Assembly: GCF_050107595.1 (NCBI RefSeq)
Contig: NZ_JBNILH010000007.1
Location: forward strand, 124,001-188,000
DNA: 64,000 nucleotides
Origin: Bacillus_AB infantis_C
GTDB lineage: Bacteria > Bacillota > Bacilli > Bacillales > Cytobacillaceae
Direction of reading: 5' to 3'
Positions within the stretch are counted from its first letter, which is position 1. The number at the start of each line of letters is the position of its first letter. This document shows positions 57,897 through 64,000 of this stretch, piece by piece. The translations under genes and the position numbers were made by a program. The notes under the pieces are model-generated. The model searched no databases. It had not been told where the DNA came from and saw only the letters and a list, made by a program, of their open reading frames with translations.

Positions 57897-58964
57897 TTAT
57901 GAATTTTTCTCCTGGTGGGTGGCCAGGCTTCCAATATAGGACAGCTCATCTGCAGTATAAGCATCTGCAGCACCGTCCAGAATTTTTCGGACGTCAATAA
58001 GATTTTCCTGAAGCCTTACAGATTCCCCTTTTTGGCCTGTAAATTCTTCTGCTGTATAAAATGGCTGGGTCAGATAGGCTTCCAGCAATGCTCCACGCTG
58101 ATAACCCAGAGCTTCAGAAGACGGAAGCCTCTTCATTCCCCCGGCTTGGACAAGCGCCTTTAATTCCCTGTAGCGGCGGAGGAGCTTTTGCGCCTTCTGC
58201 TGAATACTCAGGTGGGCCTGGTCAAGATAAGCTCCCTCAAGGACAGAGGAAGCAGAATACATAGGATTAACTGCAGGATACAGATGCCTGGCAGCAAGAT
58301 CGGCATCAAATTGCCATAAGGTTTCCAGCGGCCCATAAGGAAATTCTTCATCTACTGCCTCCCCTTTTAAATCGAGGAGGAAGGTTGTCACTGGGCCAAT
58401 ACCGTTCGCCTCCAGCCTGCCCTGTAAATCATGGATGGTTCCGTTTACTACATGGGCTCTATCAGCTGCAAACAGAACTTCTTGACCTTTTGAGTGTTCT
58501 GAGAGAAGCTGGTATGCCTCCTCAATGGTTGCAGCAGTATAATCTGTGTTGATCAGGATATCCTCAAGTTCTGGATAATCCCCTTCTGGCATGAGCAGGA
58601 TTGTCTTATAGCCTTCCTTCTTCAGTCGGAAAAATATCTCTGTCAGGAGGACCAGCTGACCCATTCCCTGCCTTGCGACAAGACCGGCGGTCCCTCCTTT
58701 AGCCAATGGTGCAAACAGATCGAGCGCCTTGATTTTCGTTTCAATCATCTCTGCCTTCTCCCCTCTAATGATTAAATCATCCAGGCTGCATTCTGCCAGT
58801 TCAGCAAGCGCAGCAATCGTCCTGACCTCTGCCCTTCCAACCGGGATCTTGCCGGTGCATAAATTGGAGACTGTAGCTGGACGAAGCCCGACTGACTTTG
58901 CTGCTGCAGTCAAATTCGGGACCTTTCTCCGAAGCAAGGCAACATTCAGGCTTAAATTTTCCAA
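57897..58964 (-). CDS. HTH regulator fused to a degenerate F1-ATPase beta-subunit domain
   Basis: 355 residues from TTG 58964 (GGAGG seven bases away; GTG 58973 lies inside that site). Residues about 5-65 form an XRE-like HTH (NLTAAAKSVGLRPATVSNL, then GKIPVGRAEVRTIAALAE). From about 70 to 350 the text follows the F1 beta subunit in order: IKALDLFAPLAKGGTAGLVA (beta: [20 protein letters not shown]), GQEVLFAADRA (GQDVLFFIDNI), LYPAVNPMYSASSVL (IYPAVDPLASTSRAL), RRYRELKALVQAGGM and YLTQPFYTAEEFTGQKGESV. The P-loop GGAGVGKT has become ARQGMGQL, so the Walker Lys is lost. It cannot act as an ATPase in the normal way and probably regulates genes, with the beta fold as a ligand or partner domain. 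Confidence 0.85.
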   Translation of the reverse strand: MENLSLNVALLRRKVPNLTAAAKSVGLRPATVSNLCTGKIPVGRAEVRTIAALAELAECSLDDLIIRGEKAEMIETKIKALDLFAPLAKGGTAGLVARQGMGQLVLLTEIFFRLKKEGYKTILLMPEGDYPELEDILINTDYTAATIEEAYQLLSEHSKGQEVLFAADRAHVVNGTIHDLQGRLEANGIGPVTTFLLDLKGEAVDEEFPYGPLETLWQFDADLAARHLYPAVNPMYSASSVLEGAYLDQAHLSIQQKAQKLLRRYRELKALVQAGGMKRLPSSEALGYQRGALLEAYLTQPFYTAEEFTGQKGESVRLQENLIDVRKILDGAADAYTADELSYIGSLATHQEKNS

Positions 58965-58987
58965 ATATTCCACCTCCTTCTTTAAAA

Positions 58988-59001
58988 GTAATATAAATTA
59001 C
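58988..59001. promoter_or_regulatory. Palindromic operator 1 of the HTH-F1beta gene
   Basis: GTAATATAAATTAC, arms GTAAT/ATTAC around ATAA, 24 bp before the TTG start, within the promoter region. Confidence 0.7.
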
Positions 59002-59032
59002 GTTATAAAGCAACAAATGATTACTCTATAAA

Positions 59033-59046
59033 GTAATATAAATTAC
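59033..59046. promoter_or_regulatory. Palindromic operator 2 of the HTH-F1beta gene
   Basis: An exact second copy of GTAATATAAATTAC, 45 bp from the first (start to start). TATAAAG words repeat between them. Two identical sites in the promoter point to autoregulation. Confidence 0.72.
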
Positions 59047-59075
59047 ATTTTTATAAAAAGAAGGCTTTCGCCTCC

Positions 59076-59576
59076 TCAACTAAGATATAAAATCATGTGT
59101 TTTTCGTCATAATAATCTTCACCAATTTTCAAAGCTCTTTTTTCAATGCCATATACTGTAAACCCTAATGACTCATAAAGCCTTTTGGCAGGCTCATTCC
59201 CGCTTTCAACTGAGAGGGTGACCTGTTCTATTCCAGTGTCCGAACGCGCTTCAGCAAGAGCTGCTTCTATCAGCTTTCTGCCTGCTCCCTTGTCCCTGTA
59301 ATCAGGTTTTACATACACTGCTGCAATCATGGCCCGATGCTTAAGTTTTAATTTAGTCTCCTTAATCAAAGCTGCCGTTCCGGCCAAATTGCCCTTCTCA
59401 AATGCGCCAAACTCTGCAGAAGAAACTGAAGCAAAACGCCTGGCGTAAAACTCGGCAGGATTTCCGCTTTCTTCTTCATAGCTGGAAGCAAATGCTTCCG
59501 GTTTATTTTGCAGCGCTTCCAGCCGCAGCTTTTTATATTGTTCAGCATCCTCTCTCACCAGCTTCCTGATTTGCAT
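59076..59576 (-). CDS. GNAT acetyltransferase
   Basis: 166 residues, GGGGGAG before ATG 59576. Single GNAT domain: MQIRKLVREDAEQYKKLRLE, then AALIKETKLKLKHRAMIAAV, VKPDYRDKGAGRKLIEAAL as the acetyl-CoA loop, and AKRLYESLGFTVYGIEKRAL. The substrate is unknown. It shares its upstream gap with the Hsp20-like gene on the opposite strand. Confidence 0.82.
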   Translation of the reverse strand: MQIRKLVREDAEQYKKLRLEALQNKPEAFASSYEEESGNPAEFYARRFASVSSAEFGAFEKGNLAGTAALIKETKLKLKHRAMIAAVYVKPDYRDKGAGRKLIEAALAEARSDTGIEQVTLSVESGNEPAKRLYESLGFTVYGIEKRALKIGEDYYDEKHMILYLS

Positions 59577-59755
59577 ATAAACTCCCCCTCTTAAACTGAC
59601 TCAATTATGGCACAGGAAGAAGAATCCAAATAGCTTTTTTCAAAAATAGTTTTCTTTTCAAACAGCTTAACTTCCCAACATTTAGGCATGAATAGCATAA
59701 ATGAAAATAAGATTAATAATAAACGATAATCCCTGAAACCTATAAAGCAGGTGAT

Positions 59756-60238
59756 ATGATGGATCTCGAAAAAATGAAGCAATGGATGGAGCTTGCCCAG
59801 AAGGTGCAGGGCGGGGATTTTTGGAACCAGGTTTTTGAACAGGGTCCAGGCGGGCAATTCGGGGAATCTGCGGCTTTCAACAGTTTTGCCGGCGAGCCTG
59901 GGGAAGCCGGCTACCGGAAGTCAGCCGAATTTCCGCTTGTGGATATATATGAGACAGAAACACAAATCATCCTGATGGCCGGTCTGCCGGGCATCCAAAG
60001 GGAGGATGTCCAGCTGTTCCTCCAGGGTGACAGGCTGATCATCAGGGGAACTATCTACGTACCATACAGCGGTATCAAGAATATTCAAAAAGAAAGATTC
60101 CATGGAAACTTTGAAAGAGCTGTAAAGCTTCCTGCCATTCCTAATGACAATAAACTTTCCGCAAAATTCATTAACGGCCTCCTGGAGATCAGCTACGGAA
60201 AGATCTCACAGCCGGAGGAACAGATTCCAATTGAGTAA
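59756..60238 (+). CDS. Hsp20/alpha-crystallin-like protein
   Basis: 160 residues, with AGGTG upstream of ATG 59756 (or 59759). The alpha-crystallin domain is at about 60-150: VDIYETETQIILMAGLPGIQ, REDVQLFLQGDRLIIRGTIY, RFHGNFERAVKLPAIPNDNK, then AKFINGLLEISYGK (the I-x-I motif is missing at the C-terminus). It resembles Bacillus spore-linked Hsp20 proteins such as CotM/CotP-type. Next gene, 30 bp downstream, is a GerPC-like protein, so a spore role is plausible. Confidence 0.72.
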   Translation: MMDLEKMKQWMELAQKVQGGDFWNQVFEQGPGGQFGESAAFNSFAGEPGEAGYRKSAEFPLVDIYETETQIILMAGLPGIQREDVQLFLQGDRLIIRGTIYVPYSGIKNIQKERFHGNFERAVKLPAIPNDNKLSAKFINGLLEISYGKISQPEEQIPIE

Positions 60239-60267
60239 AATCCAAGGACTAAATGGTGTGGTGAGAT

Positions 60268-60939
60268 ATGGCGTTTAAACATTTACTTGGCAAGGATGGC
60301 TCGGACCGGCTGGCCAGACTGGAATCGAGGATTGAATTTCTTGAAGAAGAGTCTAAAAAGATCAGGACATGCGATGTCCATGTCAGGCGTTTTCTTACCA
60401 TCGAGAAAGAATTGGGAAGCCTGGTCGCCCTGAAAAAGAAATTCTCAGCCCGGACACCTGCTGCAGACATAAAACAAAACCCCGGTCCTGCTCAGGAAGA
60501 AAAGCACATTGAAAAAATGATTGTTAAAGCACTCGGCCGCTACCTCCAACAGATAGAAAACCTGGAGCAGCGTCTCCAGCATACTGAGAATGCCCTTTTC
60601 CGCCTGGAAAAAGAGAATTTAGAACTGAGGCGGGAAATCTCTGCTTTTCACGCTGGCACAAAAGAAAATCCCCATAAAGACACACCTGCTTCACATCCTG
60701 ACCCCATTTGCTCTCCGCCTGTCATTTTTCAGGAATTCCATATTGACAGGTTCATAGTCGATAAATATGAATTGACCAATAATATCAATCAGCTGGGAGT
60801 AAAGGAACTCAGCGGCCAGATGAATATAGGTGCAACATATGGGGGAGGCATCACACCACAGGACTTTCCCGGCAGCGAAGAAGAAAACAATGATTCTCCA
60901 GACGAAAAAGAAGGCGGTGAAGAACAGCCTCCAGAGTGA
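60268..60939 (+). CDS. GerPC-like spore protein (full length)
   Basis: 223 residues. Two coiled coils (about 11-35, LARLESRIEFLEEESKKIRT; and about 95-130, YLQQIENLEQRLQHTENALF) are separated by a linker, then FHIDRFIVDKYELTNNINQL and VKELSGQMNIGATYGGGITP near the end, which matches the GerPC C-terminal line (I-D-R ... V-E-x-L-x-G-x-L-N-I-G). Length is close to B. subtilis GerPC (about 205). The tail is very acidic. It follows the Hsp20-like gene by 30 bp, so both may be made in the sporulating mother cell. Confidence 0.68.
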   Translation: MAFKHLLGKDGSDRLARLESRIEFLEEESKKIRTCDVHVRRFLTIEKELGSLVALKKKFSARTPAADIKQNPGPAQEEKHIEKMIVKALGRYLQQIENLEQRLQHTENALFRLEKENLELRREISAFHAGTKENPHKDTPASHPDPICSPPVIFQEFHIDRFIVDKYELTNNINQLGVKELSGQMNIGATYGGGITPQDFPGSEEENNDSPDEKEGGEEQPPE

Positions 60940-60992
60940 GTGTTTTGTTCACTGCCTTTTTTAGTTGGGCTCACAGTTCTTCATGCCAAGGA

Positions 60993-61493
60993 TCATTCTC
61001 TATCAAATGACTTTATGACCTTATATGAGTAAAAAATAAAGTCACTATCGCAGTCTATTTGAGTGAACCCATTTCTCAGAAGCACTCTTTGAGAGGCTAT
61101 GTTCTCTTTTATCGTTTTAGCCTGAATTTCCCGAATCTCCTTGGCTGCCGCTTCAAGCAGAAGGAGTTTCAATGCGGAAGAAGCGACCTGCCTCCCTGCG
61201 AATCCTTCTCCAATCCGGTATCCTACTTGAGCTGTCCCGGCATTTAAATCAATATCTGTCAGGTTAATCCTGCCTGCCATCTCACTTTTTTCATTGCGAA
61301 TTATATAAAAGTAAGACAAATGATTCTTCTGCTCTTCAAGAAGCTGATTCATTGCACCTTTGAAAGCATCAAAAAAATAATAGCCTTCCGGTCTTGGAGG
61401 AACCGTTTTTTCAAAATAGGCGCGGTTCTCATTTTCAAAAATAAAAAGGTCATCCATGTCTTCCTCGCACATCATAGTTAAGCTTATCTCCAC
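60993..61493 (-). CDS. GNAT acetyltransferase (RimJ/RimL type)
   Basis: 166 residues, GTG 61493 with GGGAGG seven bases upstream. Text: MDDLFIFENENRAYFEKTVP, then FYIIRNEKSEMAGRINLTDI, GTAQVGYRIGEGFAGRQVAS and REIQAKTIKENIASQRVLLR. This is the Acetyltransf_3 pattern of ribosomal-protein or aminoglycoside-type GNATs. It overlaps the DUF402 gene by 44 bp, so both may be co-transcribed. Substrate unknown. Confidence 0.82.
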   Translation of the reverse strand: MEISLTMMCEEDMDDLFIFENENRAYFEKTVPPRPEGYYFFDAFKGAMNQLLEEQKNHLSYFYIIRNEKSEMAGRINLTDIDLNAGTAQVGYRIGEGFAGRQVASSALKLLLLEAAAKEIREIQAKTIKENIASQRVLLRNGFTQIDCDSDFIFYSYKVIKSFDRE

Positions 61494-62034
61494 CGTTTTT
61501 CCTCCCTTTCACAAATTCAGCATGTTTTTTTGCCAGATTCAATAGCGGAAACTTGCCGGCATGAATTAAATCCATCAGTTCACTAGCCTGCCTTTTTGCA
61601 AGGGTATACATCTCTTCCGTTATAATAAAGGATTTCAGGGCATCTTCCAGTTCGTCTTCATCCAGCAAATATACATTCCCTGCTGGCAGTATTACGATAT
61701 CCAGGAACAGATCATCCATCCAGGGGATACCTTCTTCGATTCCGATCTCATAGCAAATATCGATATACCATTGGATGATTTCTCCTTTGTCATCCATCAT
61801 GGTCGTGACAGTATAATACTGATCCTTTGGAAAATGCTGAAGCCAGCTGAAGCCGTCGGAAACAATGCAAACTTCTTCTTTTTCGTATCTGACCGTCAGC
61901 TTTTCAGTTACTTTAACCATTTCAAGGAGAGTAAGGTGGCCCGTAAATTCCTGTGAATCCAGCCAGCATTGCCAATAAGACCTTTCGCTTACCCGCTTCC
62001 ATCCGCCCCTCCTGCCGTCCCTCCTTTTAAGCAT
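61450..62034 (-). CDS. DUF402-family protein (nucleoside di/triphosphatase-like)
   Basis: 194 residues from ATG 62034 (MLKRRDGRRGGWKRV), GGAGGAG upstream. Core text WYIDICYEIGIEEGIPWMDD and LDIVILPAGNVYLLDEDELE with acidic metal-binding residues is the DUF402/Ntdp fold, whose studied members hydrolyse nucleoside tri- and diphosphates. It has a C-terminal helix with HAEFVKGRKN. Downstream GNAT overlaps it. Cytosolic. Confidence 0.85.
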   Translation of the reverse strand: MLKRRDGRRGGWKRVSERSYWQCWLDSQEFTGHLTLLEMVKVTEKLTVRYEKEEVCIVSDGFSWLQHFPKDQYYTVTTMMDDKGEIIQWYIDICYEIGIEEGIPWMDDLFLDIVILPAGNVYLLDEDELEDALKSFIITEEMYTLAKRQASELMDLIHAGKFPLLNLAKKHAEFVKGRKNGGDKLNYDVRGRHG

Positions 62035-62154
62035 AAAAACTCCTCCTTCTAAATACAGCATAAAATGTCTTATTCACCATTTTATTTCTTTAAACCGGCA
62101 ATCAATCCCTCTTTTTTCTTAAAGCAATACCTAATGCAGGCAAATTACCTTCCT

Positions 62155-63390
62155 CTATGCAGGTTTATCAGGTTCTGTCCCTTGTTCCTGATATTCTGAC
62201 TGCCCATTTAGGAACGCAAAGTAAGGATGAAGGAGCCCGGCTGCAGATGCAGCGCAGATCAATGTCCCCATAAGGAAGAATACAGGCCTTACACCCCACA
62301 GGCTTCCAAGCGTGCTTCCGGCAAGCACTCCGAAAGGCATCGCGCCCCTGATGATGAACAGCCTGGCCGAGAAAACTTTTCCTCTTAAATGGTCCGGTAC
62401 TGTCTGCTGATAGATGACAGTACTTTGTATATTGAAAAATGCCATGAAAATCCCGGCAGCTGCTTCAATCACAACCGCAGCTGCAAAATTGGCGTTCAGA
62501 GCCAGCAGGATATAAGTCGACCCTCCTGCCATCAGCGCGCCCAGCATAGCAGTGCGGCGATTGCTTATTCGCACCTTCCCGATAAGAAGCGTGCCGGCAA
62601 GATAACCCACCGGAAAACCCGCCATAAAGAGCCCGTAGCTGCTATAGCTCTCTGAAAGTTCATCAGTTATATAGGGAAGATTCAGGACCATCGCAGCTCC
62701 TACACCCAACTGGACGAAAGCAAGGAAAATCCCAAGCCACAGCAAGAGAGGATTTCTAATATAATAGAAGATTCCCTCCTTGAATTCTGCAAGCCATGTT
62801 TTCCTAATGGTTCGTTCTTCTTCTGCTGGTTCTGCGATAAATAAAAGGAAGCTGCCGCTTATCAGCAGGAAACTCGTCACGAACAGCAGACTCACCTCTG
62901 CCCCTGCTCTCTCGATAACAAATCCACCCGTCATCGGGACAATCATTGAAAGCAGCCTGACTGTACCGTCGAGTACAGCGTTGGCAGATTGCAGGCTGTC
63001 TCCTTTTATCAATGAAGGAAGCAGGGCCTGGCTTGCCGGGACATAAAAGGGAGACACAAGCCCTACAGCGATCTGAGCCGCATATATGTGCCAAACTTCA
63101 AGCTGGCCGGTACTTATCATCACAAAAGGAAGCAGGAAAAAGAGACTCCTTGTCCATTGGGAGACAATCATGATCCACTTGCGGCTCCATTTGTCAATAA
63201 ATGGCCCCGAGATAAGCTGCAGGATGAGGGAGGGCAGATAATACAGCAGCCACATGCTGCCAAGCGCCAGCTTTGATCCTGTCAGTTCATATACCATGAT
63301 TGAATTGCAGAAGGTGCCGAGTGCTCCCCCCGCTTCTGAAGCAGCTGCACCAGCCCATAAATAGCGGAACGGCTTCAGTTTCCAGATCAT
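62155..63390 (-). CDS. MFS transporter paired with ArsR regulator
   Basis: 411 residues, twelve helices. Marks: SGPFIDKWSRKWIMIVSQWT near the N-terminus, SPFYVPASQALLPSLIKGDS, RLLSMIVPMTGGFVIERAGA and YQQTVPDHLRGKVFSARLFI. This is the MefA/enterobactin-exporter-like group (MFS_3). Its start overlaps the stop of the ArsR gene by 4 bp, so the regulator probably controls it and its substrate may be a drug or metal chelate. Confidence 0.82.
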   Translation of the reverse strand: MIWKLKPFRYLWAGAAASEAGGALGTFCNSIMVYELTGSKLALGSMWLLYYLPSLILQLISGPFIDKWSRKWIMIVSQWTRSLFFLLPFVMISTGQLEVWHIYAAQIAVGLVSPFYVPASQALLPSLIKGDSLQSANAVLDGTVRLLSMIVPMTGGFVIERAGAEVSLLFVTSFLLISGSFLLFIAEPAEEERTIRKTWLAEFKEGIFYYIRNPLLLWLGIFLAFVQLGVGAAMVLNLPYITDELSESYSSYGLFMAGFPVGYLAGTLLIGKVRISNRRTAMLGALMAGGSTYILLALNANFAAAVVIEAAAGIFMAFFNIQSTVIYQQTVPDHLRGKVFSARLFIIRGAMPFGVLAGSTLGSLWGVRPVFFLMGTLICAASAAGLLHPYFAFLNGQSEYQEQGTEPDKPA

Positions 63391-64000
63391 TCACTTCCAC
63401 CCTTTAAATACCTTTCGAGGTCTCTTCCCAAAGAAAGGACCGCTTCTTTTTTCAGCCTGTATTTATGATTGTGCACTTCTGCAAGCTTGGCTGCCCTAAG
63501 GATCTTAAGATGATGGTGTACAGTCGATTTCCCGATATTGAGTTCCTCGGTAATATCCTGCAGCGGCAGGTCCTCCTTGAAAAGGAGCTTGACAATGCGC
63601 AGCCTGAATTCATCTCCCAGTGCCTTTTGCTTTTGAACAAGAAAATAGTCCGGACTGTCCGGCACATCAGCAGGCAGGCTGCTGTTTGAAACTGGATAAT
63701 AAAATACCTTTGTGCCTTCCAGATCCGCTTCAATAGTCCAGGGACGGTACACATATTGCGGAATCAGCCTGACAGTATAGACACCAGGCTCTGGAAGGTA
63801 AGTAATCCCTCCTGTCGCAGTTTCAGCGAGGTCTTCAGGGGAAGTTCTGGCTGAGAGCTTTTTTTTGTCATGAACATCTTTTTCCAATATAGCTGACAGC
63901 TCTTCTTTGTCAGGTTCAATGGCTGCCAGATACCAGCCTTCCATACTGGAAATAAGATGCTTCTTCAGTTCTCCTGCCGATTCCTTAAAAATATAGGAAA
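63387..64000 (-). CDS. ArsR-type regulator, 5' end outside window
   Basis: The frame is open from the window end down to the stop at 63387, at least 203 residues; ATG 63944 is internal, so the true start lies beyond 64000. The C-terminal part (about 110-185 from that ATG) is a winged HTH: LGDEFRLRIVKLLFKEDLPL, then DITEELNIGKSTVHHHLKIL. The N-terminal part is an all-beta/helical sensor domain as in ~300-residue ArsR-like proteins. It overlaps the MFS gene by 4 bp and is probably its regulator. The ligand is not evident. Confidence 0.75.
   Translation of the reverse strand, partial: SYIFKESAGELKKHLISSMEGWYLAAIEPDKEELSAILEKDVHDKKKLSARTSPEDLAETATGGITYLPEPGVYTVRLIPQYVYRPWTIEADLEGTKVFYYPVSNSSLPADVPDSPDYFLVQKQKALGDEFRLRIVKLLFKEDLPLQDITEELNIGKSTVHHHLKILRAAKLAEVHNHKYRLKKEAVLSLGRDLERYLKGGSE

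Noticed and set aside
1..64000. tRNA, rRNA, riboswitch or T-box
   Set aside because: I searched by eye for clover-leaf T-arm text (GGTTCGAATC), T-box TGGNACCGCG and common riboswitch cores upstream of metabolic genes and found none that hold up.
1..64000. IS elements or prophage
   Set aside because: No transposase, integrase or phage structural protein motifs, and no terminal inverted repeats around any gene block.

Overview
This window looks like chromosomal DNA of a spore-forming Bacillaceae (Bacillus, Cytobacillus or Mesobacillus type). The grounds are strong AGGAGG-type ribosome binding sites, frequent TTG starts, close matches to Bacillus subtilis LmrA/LmrB, KinB and SigH, and SigB-, Zur-, CcpA- and SigK-type sites. 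GerP-like spore proteins occur in two places. I see no rRNA, tRNA, IS element, prophage or CRISPR array. The window starts inside an arylamine-N-acetyltransferase-like gene and ends inside an ArsR-type regulator gene.

Layout. 0.8-2.7 kb: a cluster of small GerPA/GerPF-like spore proteins with one GerPC-like coiled-coil protein and SigK-like promoters. 3.3-5.4 kb: lmrA-lmrB drug efflux with a candidate operator. 5.5-7.3 kb: two peptide-type ABC permeases without partners. 8-11 kb: gamma-glutamyltransferase and the Zur-controlled, zinc-independent ribosomal protein S14. 11-16.6 kb: a tripartite tricarboxylate transporter (tctCBA) behind a cre site and a CitST/DcuSR-type two-component system. 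17-25 kb: ChaB, an LrgAB-like pair, an MFS exporter, an aldehyde dehydrogenase with twin palindromic operators, a transglutaminase-fold lipoprotein, a hydrolase with an Asp nucleophile and a ROK kinase. 26-31 kb: a frameshifted nuclease-like gene, a two-isomerase/one-oxidoreductase sugar operon and its divergent AraC regulator. 31-39 kb: phosphoesterase, PIG-L deacetylase, small proteins, an ECF sigma/anti-sigma pair and a GIY-YIG protein. 39-43 kb: malate synthase G and a HIT/PP2C-like operon. 44-56 kb: ABC-2 exporter, KinB-like kinase, AI-2E-type membrane protein, RsbR-like stressosome protein opposite a SigB-driven YflT-like gene, SigH paralogue, PhzF, M3 peptidase, orphan modB and nitroreductase. 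57-61 kb: a second GerP-like set, an Hsp20-like/GerPC-like pair, and a regulator made of an HTH fused to a degenerate F1-ATPase beta domain. 61-64 kb: GNAT, DUF402, MFS and ArsR genes.

Two things stand out. First, the HTH/F1-beta fusion (57.9-59.0 kb) keeps beta-subunit signatures but has lost the Walker A lysine; it sits behind duplicated palindromic operators and next to spore genes. Second, most of the largest intergenic gaps are filled with tandem arrays of imperfect palindromes. Their period is 51-53 bp, close to five DNA turns, although the sequences belong to at least three or four unrelated families. A separate array near 10.1 kb repeats every 20 bp exactly. All assignments come from reading the sequence and from recalled family motifs; no searches were run.
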